A stretch of 64,000 nucleotides of DNA from Atherix ibis (lineage: Eukaryota; Arthropoda; Insecta; Diptera; Athericidae): NCBI GenBank assembly GCA_958298945.1, contig OY282606.1:90651696-90715695 (forward strand). The letters run 5' to 3'. The notes beneath the pieces are model-generated. The model was given only the letters and a program-made list of their open reading frames with translations. It ran no database searches and was not told the origin of the DNA. Positions within the stretch are counted from its first letter, which is position 1. Every line of letters begins with the position of its first letter. Below are positions 48,605-60,301 of this stretch, piece by piece. The translations under genes were made by a program, and so were the position numbers.

Positions 48605-49785
48605 CTTAGATTAAAGAAGTACTGGATAGGCCTCTACACAAAAATTCTGTCCAAATTTTGTTGGCAATACATTCATAGAACGTACACACATGCAATACAA
48701 CAGAAACGGCGTAAATCATTGGGGGCCAATTTAAAAGTTCAGTATGCGATTGAAGCGGTTCGTTTAAAACCATTTTTCATGTGTGATATCATTTACACAT
48801 ACACGTATGCGTAAAGAAGCAAATTTTTTAATATTGCGGGTCTTGTTTGATGGAATTAGTTTTGTAAATATGCAATAAAACACAGTATTTTATTTTTAAA
48901 TATTTATTTATTTATTATGTATTTACATTTTATTTATTTCACTGTATATTATTTATTAAAACAGAATTTTTAAAGTGGAGAATAATATATAAAAATATGA
49001 ATTGTAAGTTATTTGATTATATGAAAGCAATTATTTGCACAATAAGATGTTAATCGTATACAACATTAAAGGAAATGCTTTAAAACTAAATTACAATATG
49101 AAAAATTTAATGTACTTAAAAAATTAATAACTAATATTCTAAGAAAAAAGAAAACAATATTATTTAGTAAATGCATTATAATATGCTCTCATAGAGCAAT
49201 CAAAACAAATTCATTTAAATAATAAGCTTTCCGAAGAATAAACTTTATTTATTATAACACAATGAAAACAGCAATGGAAAATAGGCAGAAAAATTCGGTC
49301 CCTTAAACTTTCTTACACACACTTTATATACACCTGCACTGTACTATTTTATGGTAAACATTGAACTGTCAACATCGGATTCACAAATGACAAAGCTAAC
49401 CCCCAAGTCTCCACTTTCATGGAGAATTAAAGTTTTCAAGCTCTCCGAAAGTCTACAAAATTGAGGCGGTTTATATTTGATTGATATTTACGAAATGTAT
49501 AATAAACCTAAAATAGAATTCCATTTCGTATCAAAAGATTGTACAAAAAATAAAAATGACCTATCGTTGTATTTAAATTGTATTTTTGTTTCCAATAAGT
49601 GAATTAAAATAAATATAAATTATGCTTTTGCAATTAAATAAATTTCCATTACGACACATAGATGGCAGTGGTTGTCATGTCTACATAAAAAATTTTTGAC
49701 AGTCATATCCCCCTAGTAAAAATTTGTACACAAAATTGCGTATACATATACGGTAAGGGCCTATCCAGGTATTCTTTAATCTAAG
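48605..49785. mobile_element. Non-autonomous DNA transposon with perfect 8-bp target duplication
   Basis: GTCGGTAT stands on both sides (48597-48604 and 49786-49793). The element's ends are inverted repeats: CTTAGATTAAAGAAGTACTG on the left, CTTAGATTAAAGAATACCTG on the right (read inward), continuing GGATAGGCC on both. Length 1,181 bp; AT-rich, no coding frame. An 8-bp duplication fits hAT or P-type elements, and GTCGGTAT fits the nTnnnnAn preference reported for hAT. The ends do not start with the usual hAT CA/TA. It sits in the N-terminal coding region of the old mariner, just before KEIKAE. Confidence 0.85.
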
Positions 49786-50076
49786 GTCGGTATAAGGAAA
49801 TTAAAGCAGAAATTGAAGGAAAAGGAAATTAGCTTAGGACCATACCTCATGGGGTTTTTTGAACCCACAACGCCGTGGATTCAAACGACTGTAATACCGG
49901 ATTTAATGACTGTGCTACCAAATCGTCTGCTGGGATTTTTTTTAAAAAAAGGAATCAGACTAGTCATTAGATTTTTTTATATGGAAAGAAACTTCGCCAA
50001 GGATATAAAATTATAGTTAAATAGTGTATTCCGAGATACATCAGCATAATTGTTCATTGTTAGTTTTTGAGTTTCC

Positions 50077-50144
50077 GAATTTAGACGCGGCAGGTCGGCT
50101 ACGACACCAAAAATCGTCGTAGCCGACCTGCCGCGTCTAAATTC
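50077..50144. repeat. Perfect 29-bp inverted repeat made of mariner coding sequence
   Basis: The arms 50077-50105 and 50116-50144 are exactly complementary, 10-base loop. The left arm encodes EFRRGRSATT, a mariner DNA-binding motif, in sense. The arms are GC-rich within an AT-rich locus. Confidence 0.96.
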
Positions 50145-50182
50145 GGGTGTGATAAGACTGAATAAAAGTCTTATCACACCCG
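50144..50182. repeat. Second, abutting 16-bp perfect inverted repeat
   Basis: The arms 50144-50159 and 50167-50182 (cgggtgtgataagact and its complement), 7-base loop. It starts at the last base of the previous hairpin. Confidence 0.96.
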
Positions 50183-50860
50183 CAAATAAAGATGCGCGAA
50201 ATTAAAGAAACTGAAGGCATCTCATTTGAACGGGTGCTTTATAACTTACACTGTGAGTTGGGTCTGAGAAAATTTAGGTGTAAAATAAACACGCATTCGA
50301 GTCTGAACATCAGCCGCTCACTTGGAAATTTTTAACATTAATCCAACGGTTTTCAAAAAACTAGAATACCTTTTGTATCCCAGAAAAAAATAATCCTATC
50401 ACCTTTCCAGCGGATAAAGTGCACTTACTATAATACCCCAGAAATAAAAAGTTAGTTAAAACTTTTGGTTAAAGGCAGTAGTGAATCGGCTCCGAAGAAA
50501 CCGAAAAATATTTCTTCCCCTGGAAAGGTGATAGCATCAAATTTTTTTGGGATGCAAAAGGAATTCTCCTAATTAACTACCTGAAAAAAAAGGAAAAAAT
50601 GTCACTGACCAATATTGTGAAGAGCCTTTGGATAATTAAAATGCAGCAATTAAGGAAAAGCATTTGAGGATGGACCGTTCAGCGTAAATTGGTAGAAATA
50701 AAATTCCGAAACGTTCAACAACCACCATATTTGCAAAAAGATTGTTATCGGATGAGGATCTCGACAAAAGCTACTTCCGGCAGGGGATCTAAAAGTTTGA
50801 GAGACATTAGATAAAATGTATTGAACGAAATCTAGTAAAAAAAGGGAAGGGGGCAGGGGG

Positions 50861-53800
50861 GTGGAGGTCGGTTGTAATAATTTAAAAAAATCAACTTTTT
50901 GTTAGCAGTCCTTCACGACATTTTTTGAATCTACACTCGTATATTAGTTCTTAGTGCTTAAAATTTTTTTCGAAACTCTTTTTCAGTTGTTTTCAAACTA
51001 TCTAATGCATATACTAGCAGGATATAAAGAGGTGTTATGGTAGTTTTTTTGTTTCATTGTGGAGCCTGTGAAAAATTTTAGATCTTATAAATCACGTCTA
51101 GTATTATCCTTTTTGTCCATTTCTCATTTTTTTAGTGACCAATTAGTTTTATAGATTTATCGTTATCTAATTCAGAATTGCTGTGAAAGTAAAATTTATT
51201 CGTTAGCTAGTTTCCGAATCCTGTAATTCTTGTACCAAGTAAAACCTTTGGAAAAATAAAAATAACAATTATCACCACCATGAGGATCGTTCATCTGTAA
51301 AATACCTTATGTACAAGAACAAAAAATTTACGAAAATATTTCAGTACAATTATGTCTTTAGATTTTTATTGAATTTTTCTCACTATAAATGGTAAAAAAA
51401 AAATATGATTAATATTGGATAATGTCTATTAAAATAGTATTTCTTGAATAAATAAGTTAAGAAGAAGAAAAAAATAAGAAAAAGTGTATATCTTTCTAAT
51501 GACTAACTTCAACTGAGAATAGGTAAAAATTTTGAAATGTAAACAAAAATTCGATAAATACTATATATATTTTTTTTCATCTCTAACTTTTATAGAATAA
51601 TAGTATCTACAATACAATATAAGAATAGAGATGTAGCATAAATCATTTTGTGTATATAATTCAACCGAAATCGAATTCCAACCTTGAGATGGACAACAAT
51701 CTAAACAGCTTTAATAAGAAATTAAAATAAATTTAATATTAAATCGTCAAATCTACGACGAATTAAATAATTTTTTTTTTCAATCTTTTATTATAATTTA
51801 TGTCTACTAAAAATGAGAAGTACAATCAGAAGGAAAAAAAAATCGATATTATCTAAAAATAGTATAGAAAATCATGAATCTTTTTAGCATCCATCAAAAC
51901 CGTCAAAATTGTCTTCAATCGACCGATTAACAAAGTAGATACTATTATTATTATTATTATTTAAGGAGGTGGGGCGGTGCAGTAGCTTAATAATAAAAGA
52001 TCTTTTATTTTCCCCTACCTCCTAGAAGAGGAGAATACACAAAAATTGAAGGAATAGAAACTTTGTAATAAAAATATTCCTCGAATCGGTAGCTTAAAAT
52101 TTTAATGACCAATTACTGAAAGCCTTAAAACGGCAGCCGTTCAGAATAAATCGATAGTAATTTTTTTATTATTATTAATAAATTTTTTTTTTTCTTAAGA
52201 TAGTCTCCTCTTAATATGCTGACAGGAAGACCAAAAGACATTAATCTGCACAATAACGTTGAACGGTTGAGTTCGGTCTTAATTATTTGCTGTCATTATC
52301 ATAATAGTTGTAGGCAGGCAGGCAGGCAGGCAGGCAGGTAGATACGAGTACATACACCTAGGAGGAACCTATCGATAAGTTAGAGCAACTGGAATCTGAT
52401 TCTATCATTATTTAATGGTTAATTGTGTTTGAATTATTAGAAAGAAAAAAAAATCTCTATGGGATTTGGTGTTTTTTATTAATTTTGTTGTTGTTGTAAA
52501 TAGTTTACATTTAACCTCTTACGATAAGCAGTAAATTATTAAATCGTTCATGTTAAAGGAGAAAGATTTCCTTTTTGCCTATAAGAAGACATCAAAAAAA
52601 AAAAAAACCTTAGTTAATGATAACCAAATTTTATAATAATTTAACCAAGTTGATGGAAGAATGTTAATGTTTTTTTTTTATTTATTTTTTTTGGAAGTAG
52701 TAGTAATTTTGAAATATATTTTAAATGTTCGATTGTGAATCGAGTAAGTGAGCAATTCAAATAAATTTTGTTCGAGTTTTTGTACTTTGAACAATATCAA
52801 AACTCGTTTAGATTGAAAAGATTACCAATCGCCTTTTAAAGAAAGGTAGAAGTTAGATGCTCATATTCGTCTTCTACGAGTATGTATTCAGTGTATCTTA
52901 TTCACCTTCATTTGGTCGAATCGATTTTTTCTAAAAATAATAATAATAATAATAAATGTCTAAGAATAGACAAATTGGATAGAAAATGGTTAACAAAAAA
53001 TCGTAAATAATTTCATTCATGAAAATTGAACATTGAAGAAAAGAATGCTAGTAAATCTATTCGGAGAAGAATTTAGAAGAACAAACGTACGGATGCGCAC
53101 GTACTCGTAAGTACTACTCGTATGATCACTTGTTAAGACCAAGTTGAGACCTAGACCTCGTGCTTCTGTATAACCCCTGACTTCTTTTATAGTGTGTTTC
53201 GTCTTTTCAAATCGAAGAAGAATAGTTTCAGCTTCTTCGATTTTCCAATGTTACCACTTATAGTAAATGCTAACAAAAATAAAGGATTCCGCTTTGGTGT
53301 TACTAGTGCTACTATTGCTATTATTATTACCGTTCACAAGTTTAACCGTGTAAATGGTGTAATTATTGACACAAAACATTAACATCGGTAGCTGGACTAT
53401 TCGAGAACATGACACTAGTTACGATTACGAATTATGTCCATATACTCGTACGAGTTAGGGAGAAATCACGTAGTTTATATGAAATATTATATAGTATTTT
53501 GTACATGATTCTCGGCAACTACTTACGGATACAAAAATTCATATTTTCTTTATATTTTTCGATTTTTTTTCCCCTTTTCTTAGAAGAATAGTATAACCAA
53601 AATGATGATATTCTCTTCTTATTTGTTAGTTTTTCTTTGTGGGTGAATTACTTTTTTTTTTAACTCTTATATACTCGTATCTTAGGTGGGTAAATGGGCA
53701 GCCTTTCTAAAGTAATAGTATTTACCAACATCTTATGCAATTTAAATAAAATCTTTTCTTCTTAATATAATTCAAAAAAAAAATATGCATATATTTCGAC

Positions 53801-54268
53801 ACATTATTTAGGACCTATAAAGTTAAAAATATTGTTATTTAAATTAATGGGGAAAACTCAATTTAGAAATATTTTTTTTAGAAAAAATATTTTTTTGGGT
53901 ATGTTCAACTAATATAAATTCTTACAGAAAATTTTGTTTTGTTACAAAAATATAACAATTTATTTTTAAATTTATTAAAGAACTGACTATTAATTTTTTT
54001 TTTTTATAAACAAAACAATAGCAATCAAAAAATTTATAAGAAAATCCAAAAAAAAATTTTTTATTTAATTCGTTAAAAAATTGCTTTGGGGAAAAAGAAA
54101 TCCATTATTTATTTTATAATTTGTTTTTATTATTTTTTTAAATTAATTTTAATGATTTTTACTATAGCATTAAATTTATAACAAGGAGATTTTTTACCGA
54201 AAATACTAGAATCTGATAATAGGATAGGAAAAATATCCATCGATATTTCCTCAAAAAGGGGAAAAATT
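50861..54268. other. AT-rich spacer
   Basis: No gene recognised. It contains an AGGC microsatellite (52312-52338), ATT runs near 51940-51960 and 52938-52957, and frames of about 60 codons without motifs. Confidence 0.6.
52312..52338. repeat. AGGC microsatellite
   Basis: An uninterrupted AGGC tetranucleotide repeat of almost seven units. Confidence 0.95.
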
Positions 54269-54270
54269 TA

Positions 54271-55518
54271 TGGAATTAATTCGTAGCATTTTACAAAAGA
54301 TGGCGTTAGCCAACTATTTATAGTCACACATGCAAAAGTAAATATTCTTCCAGAAGCTACTGACAAAACGCAATATGATATTTTGTTATAGTGTCAGTAG
54401 CACTTGTTGCGCAGTGGCAAACATGTCGAAGTTCGTGCCTGAAAAATCGTTTTTGCGGGGAGTGTTACTCCATTACTTCAACATGAAGAAAAGTGCCGCG
54501 GAAAGTCATCGTATGATGTGCTCGACAAACATGCTCTTGCTGAGCAAACTTGCAAAAAGTGGTTTGCGCGGTTTAAAAATGAAAATTTTGATTTGGAAGA
54601 CATGGAACGTCCCGGACAGCCGAAAAAGTTCGAAGATGAAGATTTGGTGACGTTGCTCGATGAAGACCCGTGCCAAACACTCCGGGAGTTGTCCACATCG
54701 CTTGGAGTCGACTTTTCGACGGTCGGAAAACGCCTGAAAGCCATAGGAATGGTGCAAAAACAGGGAACGTGGGTTCCACATGAGTTGAAGCCAAGGGACG
54801 TCAAACGGCGTTAAGTCACCTGTGAGATTCTTCTCCAATGGCAGGCAAGGAAGGGATTTCTGCATCAAATCGTCACTGGTGACGAGAAGTGGGTGCTCTA
54901 CGACAATTCCAAACGCAGAAAATCGTGAGGCTTGCCCGCTCATGAATCGACATCGTCCGCCAGGTCGAATATTCATGGAAAGAAGATCTTACTGTGTATT
55001 TGGTGGGATCAGCTGGGTGTTATTTATTATGAGTTCCTCCAACCAGGTGAAACCATCACTGGGGACGTATACAGATGACAATTGATGCGTTTGAACACAC
55101 AAGAAAAACGGCCGCAATATAAAGATCGACACGACAAAGTAATTTTGCTCTACGACAATGCAAGACCCCATGTTGCAAAAGTCGTGAAAACTTATTTAAA
55201 TACGCTGAAATGGGAAGTTCTGCCTCACCCGCCATATTCACCAGACATTGCCCCATCTGATTATCATTTGTTTCGATCCGTGGCGCATGGCTTGTCAGAG
55301 TAGCACTTCGATAACTACGAAATGACCAAAAATTGGATCGATTCTTTCATCAAATCTAAAGAAGAAGAATTTTTTCGACGCGGTATCCGAGCATTACCAA
55401 AAAGATGGCAAAATGTAGTGGATAACGAAGGACAATACTTTGAATAACGCTTCTATAATGATACTGTCATAATAAACCACGAAACTTTGCAAAAAAAAAC
55501 GCTACGGAATTAATTCCA
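54271..55518 (+). mobile_element. Mos1-like mariner, complete but disabled
   Basis: Inverted ends: TGGAATTAATTCGTAGC on the left and TGGAATTAATTCCGTAGC on the right (read inward). TA precedes the left end (54269-54270); the right flank is AC, probably mutated. Length is 1,248 bp. Confidence 0.9.
54423..55447 (+). pseudogene. Mos1-like transposase with one frameshift and four stops
   Basis: It starts at ATG 54423 (MSKFVPEKSFLRGVLLHYFN). One base is missing near 54514. From 54518 on, a single frame runs to TAA 55445-55447 with stops at 54812-54814 (TAA), 54926-54928 (TGA for Trp), 55076-55078 (TGA) and 55301-55303 (TAG, from CAG). Motifs: RPGQPKKFEDEDLVTLLDED, WVPHELKPRDVKRR, VTGDEKW, CIWWDQLGVIYYE, YDNARPHVAK, PYSPDIAPSDYHLF and EGQYFE. 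All three catalytic Asp are kept with 34-residue spacing. It belongs to the same subfamily as the copies at 2808 and 35607, but the inverted ends differ. Confidence 0.94.
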
Positions 55519-55794
55519 ACAGCTGATATAATTTTCAAAAATCTCGAAGCAATTGACATTTTAAACGTCAGATTAGGATGGTCTTTTTTTTATAACGAGA
55601 GATATATAGTTCACGAAGGAAAAGAACATTTAGATCATATTGGGACAAGATAATTTTGTTAATAAAAAAGAACATTGGCAATTTGAGATTATAAGATTTG
55701 AATTCGATGGGAATTGGAATGGTTAGTGGAACTTCAATATTCGATTCTGCAAGTCCATATCAGCTTCTGTAAAGTATTGTATAGTTTTGTGCCT

Positions 55795-56160
55795 TAAGTT
55801 CACTTCTTTTCAGTTTCGTGTAAGGGTTATAGGTTAACCCTCTGTCGATTATAGGTCCCAAATATTGCGCACTCGGTCCTTGTGGAATATTAGAGCAATA
55901 AAAAGAGCACATTTTTGCTCATTATTTCTTACTGTCCATCTTTTGAATCAGGCCTTTAAGAAGTTAATGTGGTTTTGTAAAAGATTGGTGGCTGTGGAAG
56001 GATTTTTAGTTGGATAACAATAGCTGTATTGTCATAATATGTTACGGTCAGGATATTATTATGATAATGAATATCATTAATATAAATTTTATAAAGATTT
56101 GTACCTAAAGTGCTACCCTGATGGATATCGATTATATAGAATACTCTATATATATTCAGC
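55795..56160 (-). pseudogene. Jockey-like LINE reverse transcriptase fragment
   Basis: The minus strand reads QGSTLGTNLYKIYINDI (56130-56080), then VTYYDNTAIVI (the YADD catalytic box altered to YDNT, about 56045-56015), and after a shift NLLQNHINFLKA and FKRWTVRNNEQKC. This is the palm region of a non-LTR reverse transcriptase, with the order and spacing of Jockey-type elements. Frameshifts and stops are present. No ends or poly-A tail identified. Confidence 0.75.
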
Positions 56161-56164
56161 TACC

Positions 56165-58545
56165 TCAAAATATCTTTTTGAGAGGTAGAATTTGAAGATA
56201 CGGAAATAGCCAAATAGTGAGATTTGCTATAAAATTATTATAATTTTTTTTTTTTAAGAGTTTTAAAAATTCAAATCTTTCTGAAAAATGTCTCCAAATA
56301 TTTATTTTTATATCATATGATAATCTTAACAATTTTTAGAGCAATAATTAAAATTTTTAATATACAAATGAAAAAAAAATACAAAAAAAAAATTTTGTAA
56401 AAAATATAATAAGAAATATTTTTTTGAAAAATTATGAAAAATGTTAAACGTTTTTCTAATTTATTTCTCTTTACATAATTAATAAAATCCTTAGAAAAAG
56501 GAGTCAAATAACAGAAAACTTATTATGGAAGCATACATAGATAACAAATATAAGAATAGGTCACTCTAGAGAGACAGATTCTTGTTTGCCTTTTCTTTAT
56601 TTATTACGATGCACCTTTAACATCTGCAGACTACCTGACGCCCATGTACCCCAGTCAGTGACGGTAGAGTCTTCGAAATTGACTACACGTATGCGTACAC
56701 TAGGCCAGTTTTATATTAATATTAATAGCTTGATACGCAGGTAGACAAAATATAGAATCTTCGATAAAAGTAGATTCAGCTAATCTAGTCGCAGTCTTCA
56801 TGTGAAGATTATCCGGTTTAGCTTGTTGTTAGTAAGTGGGTTTGTTGTTTGGTTGTAATCTTTGAACTTTTCTTTCTACACTCGTTCAAGTATCAGTACA
56901 TATCCGAACGAATATGGCCAGAAGTGCTTCTAAAATCGCCCATTCTCTATTATTACATCATCCTGTACCTATCATCCTAATATAGTCTTGAATGGGCTTA
57001 TTCGAAACTATTACTGACCATTAGGAGGAGAATTTTTAATAGTCTCTCACAGCAGTTGCTAATTAAAATTACTAACAAACAGAAAGAAGCAGACACGCTT
57101 AATGAACAAACATTTTCATTCATAATTTTCTAATCAATCTTTTTGTTCATACTTTTTTTTTTTTTTGTGTTGTTCTAAGCTTGAAAATAAAAACTGACCG
57201 AAGGAAAACTGACTTTCATAATTAAGTATCTTCATCTAACTTAATATTATAGGTGATATGCTGTCGCTACTAATTAAAAATTATAGGAAAAATTTTGTTT
57301 TTTCTTCTGAATTTTATTCTATTTTTAATTAAATAATTTGCTTATAATCATAAAAATTATTTAAAAAATATATAAAAATAAATAACTAGAAGCAATCCTG
57401 AACAGAAGTTTTTCAAGCCAATACCAATCAACAAACGACACCTCTTCTGTTACTCGTAGTAACATCGAATTATGTTTGTCATATTTAAAAACAATTAATT
57501 TATTACGATACATTTACAAAAATGTATGTGTGTTAAAAAAGTATTTTGCCATTTCGATTTCGAAATTTTAACTTATTTAATTTTATTTATTTTTTTTGTG
57601 TGTGCTATAATTGCAAACTTTAATTAAGACATATTTACTAACTTTTGCTTTTATTCAAATAAATTTTAATAAAAAGAGATAGATAGAAAAAGAGAGGGAG
57701 AAAAAAAAACAGTTAGAGTTAGTCTTAAGAAAATGAGAAGAAATATTTCTAAGACAAAAAGAAACTGACAATAATAAAAGTTGAAATTTTTATTATACGT
57801 CGATTAACTTATTTCAACGACTGTTGTTCATTTAATAATAGCAACAACAAAAAAAACACGTTCAACAATATTCTTAATTAGTAGTAAGACTTACTCAACA
57901 TGTTAAGAGATTTCACAGTTCCTTTCTCTGGTATAAAAGTACATGATCACAAATCCATTTATATGAATCTATGCATAAATATGTAAAAGTACACGAGCAT
58001 AAAAATTTTGGTTTTTTTTTTTGTTGGAAATTTTAATTACTGTTTTTGTTTTTTCTTACTATCATTTCAAAGCTTTTATTGATATTGTATTATAATAATT
58101 TTTTTTTTGTTTACCTAAAATCACTATTCGGTTTTTTTTAGTAATTGCTAATAGTTTTGATCAATGTTTTGGTTACTTATAAACACTGGTTTTTTTTTAT
58201 AACTATAATTAATAAAAGTAACCTTGTAGAGTTTCGTTTTTGTTTTTATTGATGTACAAGTATTTTGGTTTTTTATTATTTTTATACTCTTTTATATTAG
58301 CGAATATTGTAATTTTGTCATAAAAATGCCAATAACACGTTTTGCAGAAATTTTTTTTTCTTTTTTTTTTTTAAGATAAATTGAATGTTTTTAATTAAAT
58401 TTTCTATAAAAAAAAAAACTATTGTATATTGAAATTAATAAACAATAAAAGGTGTTTTTTTTTGGTTGAAATTAATCACTATTAAATTGGTGTTATTTAT
58501 ACTAAATATAAAAAAAATTTAAGAAAAATTTCAACGGCGTCAAAT
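56165..58545. other. AT-rich spacer
   Basis: No gene recognised; long T and A runs, especially 57.5-58.5 kb. Confidence 0.65.
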
Positions 58546-58549
58546 GGCA

Positions 58550-58915
58550 CGATCTTGGGGGCTAATTGATATTATCAAAATCATAAAATTATATGTTCTG
58601 GAAATTGTTCGCTTAAAAAAACCAAAATTTATCGTATTGTGTGGATTGTAGTGCCCTTTTTATTAAAACCGCTATGGTTAAGATTAAAATCTTTGAGTTA
58701 TCAAAGGTTAGAGTGCTCAGAATTGACGGTAATGGTCTCTCCTTCTTCATTTTCAAAGAAATATGGACCAATGATGACTTCACATTAAAATGCAAACCAC
58801 ACAGTACTTTTCGCATATACAATGGCATTTTCATAGTCACTTGTAGGTTTTTAGATCCTCATATATAATAATTATGCTTATTAATAGATCCACCGAGGGA
58901 CAAATGTGCCTCATT
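58550..58915 (-). pseudogene. Rosa-like transposase fragment
   Basis: Minus strand: STVWFAF near 58800, then VIIGPYFFENE and ITVNSE at about 58775-58720, matching VTVWC, IIGPYFFENEEG and TVNSERY. The first segment, in a different frame, is open for 75 codons (58840-58613). The catalytic QQDG block is degenerate, as at 40940. Just beyond 58915 the mariner at 59025 follows. Confidence 0.65.
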
Positions 58916-59024
58916 ATTAAAAAACGACAGGGCTATACTTTGTAAATTGCAAAATAATAATCTAATACTGGTAAAAGTAATATATCCATTTTATAATATA
59001 ATATTTTTTAGAAAATTGAAGTTA

Positions 59025-60299
59025 CGAGGATCGTTCAATAAGTCCTCAGAAAATCCGAGAACTTGCGCTCGTAGTGTCGGTAAAGATAACATTTTTTTTT
59101 TGTAAGTAGCATTATCGACAGGAAAGCTGTCAAAATTTCAGCTCGATCCATAGCGTAGGTCAATTTCTATCGTCGATTAAAGTTAACGACATTTATTTGT
59201 GCATAACAATGGAAAAAAGCGAGTTTAGGGCTGTCATCAAACATCTCCATTTGAAAGGCTTAAGCCCGAAAGAAATCAAAGCCGAGTTGGATGCAGTTCA
59301 TGGCACATCTGCACCTGTGTTTGCGACGGTTTACAATTGGGTGAATGAATTTAAACGTGGCCGTTCATCCACAAAAGATGAACATCGTTCAGGACGCCCA
59401 GTTCAGGTGTCTACTCCTGAAATCATCGACAAAATCCACGATCTGATTTTGAATGATCGGCGAATTAAAGTGCTCGAATTAGTTGAGGCCACGGGCATAT
59501 CACAAGGTACAGTCGCTTCAATTTTGCATGAAAAATTGTCTATGAAAAAAATTTCGGCAAGATGGGTGCCGCGTTTGCTCTCAGAGGAGAATAAGCGCAA
59601 TCGTGCAGTGGACTCTGAGGCTATGTTGGCACACTTTTATCGCAATCCTGCAGAATTCCTTCGTCAATATGTCACTGTGGACGAAACCTGGATACACTAC
59701 TACACTCCAGAAACGAAGAGACAGTCATCACAGTGGATTTTCAAGGGTGAACGGGCTCCGAAGAAGGCAAAAACTGTGCCATCGGCCGGCAAGGTGATGG
59801 CCACGGTCTTTTGGGATTCGCAGGGCATCATTTTTATCGACTACTTGGAAAAAGGAAAAACAATAACAGGAGCGTATTACGCGTCGTTATTGCAACGGTT
59901 GAGCGAGGAAATCAAAGAGAAACGCCCCCATCTGAAGAAGAAAAAAATCCTCTTGCATTAGGCCTGTTTCCATGGCCAAAATTGTGGAATTGAGAATGGA
60001 ATTGTTGCAGCATCCCGCTTATTCACCAGATTTGGTCCCGAGTGACTATTTTCTTTTCCCCAATCTGAAGAAAAGGCTTGGCGGACGACGGTTCACTTCC
60101 AACGAGGACGTCATTGCTCAAACGGATAAGTATTTTGCAGAACTTCCGAAATCCTAATTTTTGGACGGGTAAAAAATTTTGGAAAAACGGTTGGAAAAGT
60201 GTATAGAGCTGAAAGGAGAATATATTGAAAAATAAAAAAATTTTGTTTTAAAAAACAGTTTTTTCCATCTTTTTTTAAGGACTGATTGAACGGCTCTCG
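59025..60299 (+). mobile_element. Mariner, copy B of a two-copy family
   Basis: Inverted ends: CGAGGATCGTTCAATAAGTC on the left and CGAGAGCCGTTCAATCAGTC on the right (read inward), flanked by TA (59023-59024 and 60300-60301). Length 1,275 bp. The sister copy is at 45111-46331. Confidence 0.94.
59209..60235 (+). pseudogene. Mariner transposase lacking its second catalytic Asp
   Basis: ATG 59209 (the frame also extends 4 codons upstream without ATG) opens 250 clean codons: MEKSEFRAVIKHLHLKGLSP, then VNEFKRGRSSTKDEHRSGRP, KISARWVPRLLSEENKRN, VTVDETWIHYYTPETK and VFWDSQGIIFIDYLEKG. At TAG 59959-59961 a 23-bp deletion, relative to copy A, removes the HQDN block with the second catalytic Asp. Downstream, MAKIVELRMELLQHPAYSPD, then LVPSDYFLFPNLKKRLGG and IELKGEYIEK, continue in a shifted frame with TAA codons at the Tyr of SYF and one further on. 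It keeps the segments that copy A lost. Confidence 0.93.
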
Positions 60300-60301
60300 T
60301 A

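Larger units (their letters stand above)
48350..50860 (+). pseudogene. Ancient irritans-like mariner, split by another transposon
   Basis: Leader-like sequence (ctagatggcagaacttgtca) lies near 48373. After the inserted element, KEIKAEIEGKGN is readable at about 49795. Next come EFRRGRSATT (50077 region), REIKETEGISFERV and HCELGLRKF (50190-50280), then at 50490 APKKPKNISSPGKVIA, then FWDAKGILLINYLKK, and near 50760 DLDKSYFRQGI and IKCIERN. These follow the irritans-like motif order. Many stops, frameshifts and two inverted duplications are present, and the catalytic Asp blocks are not readable. End positions are approximate. Confidence 0.72.

Noticed and set aside
54506..54976. 156-codon minus-strand frame
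   Set aside because: Antisense shadow of the Mos1-like transposase; no motif of its own.
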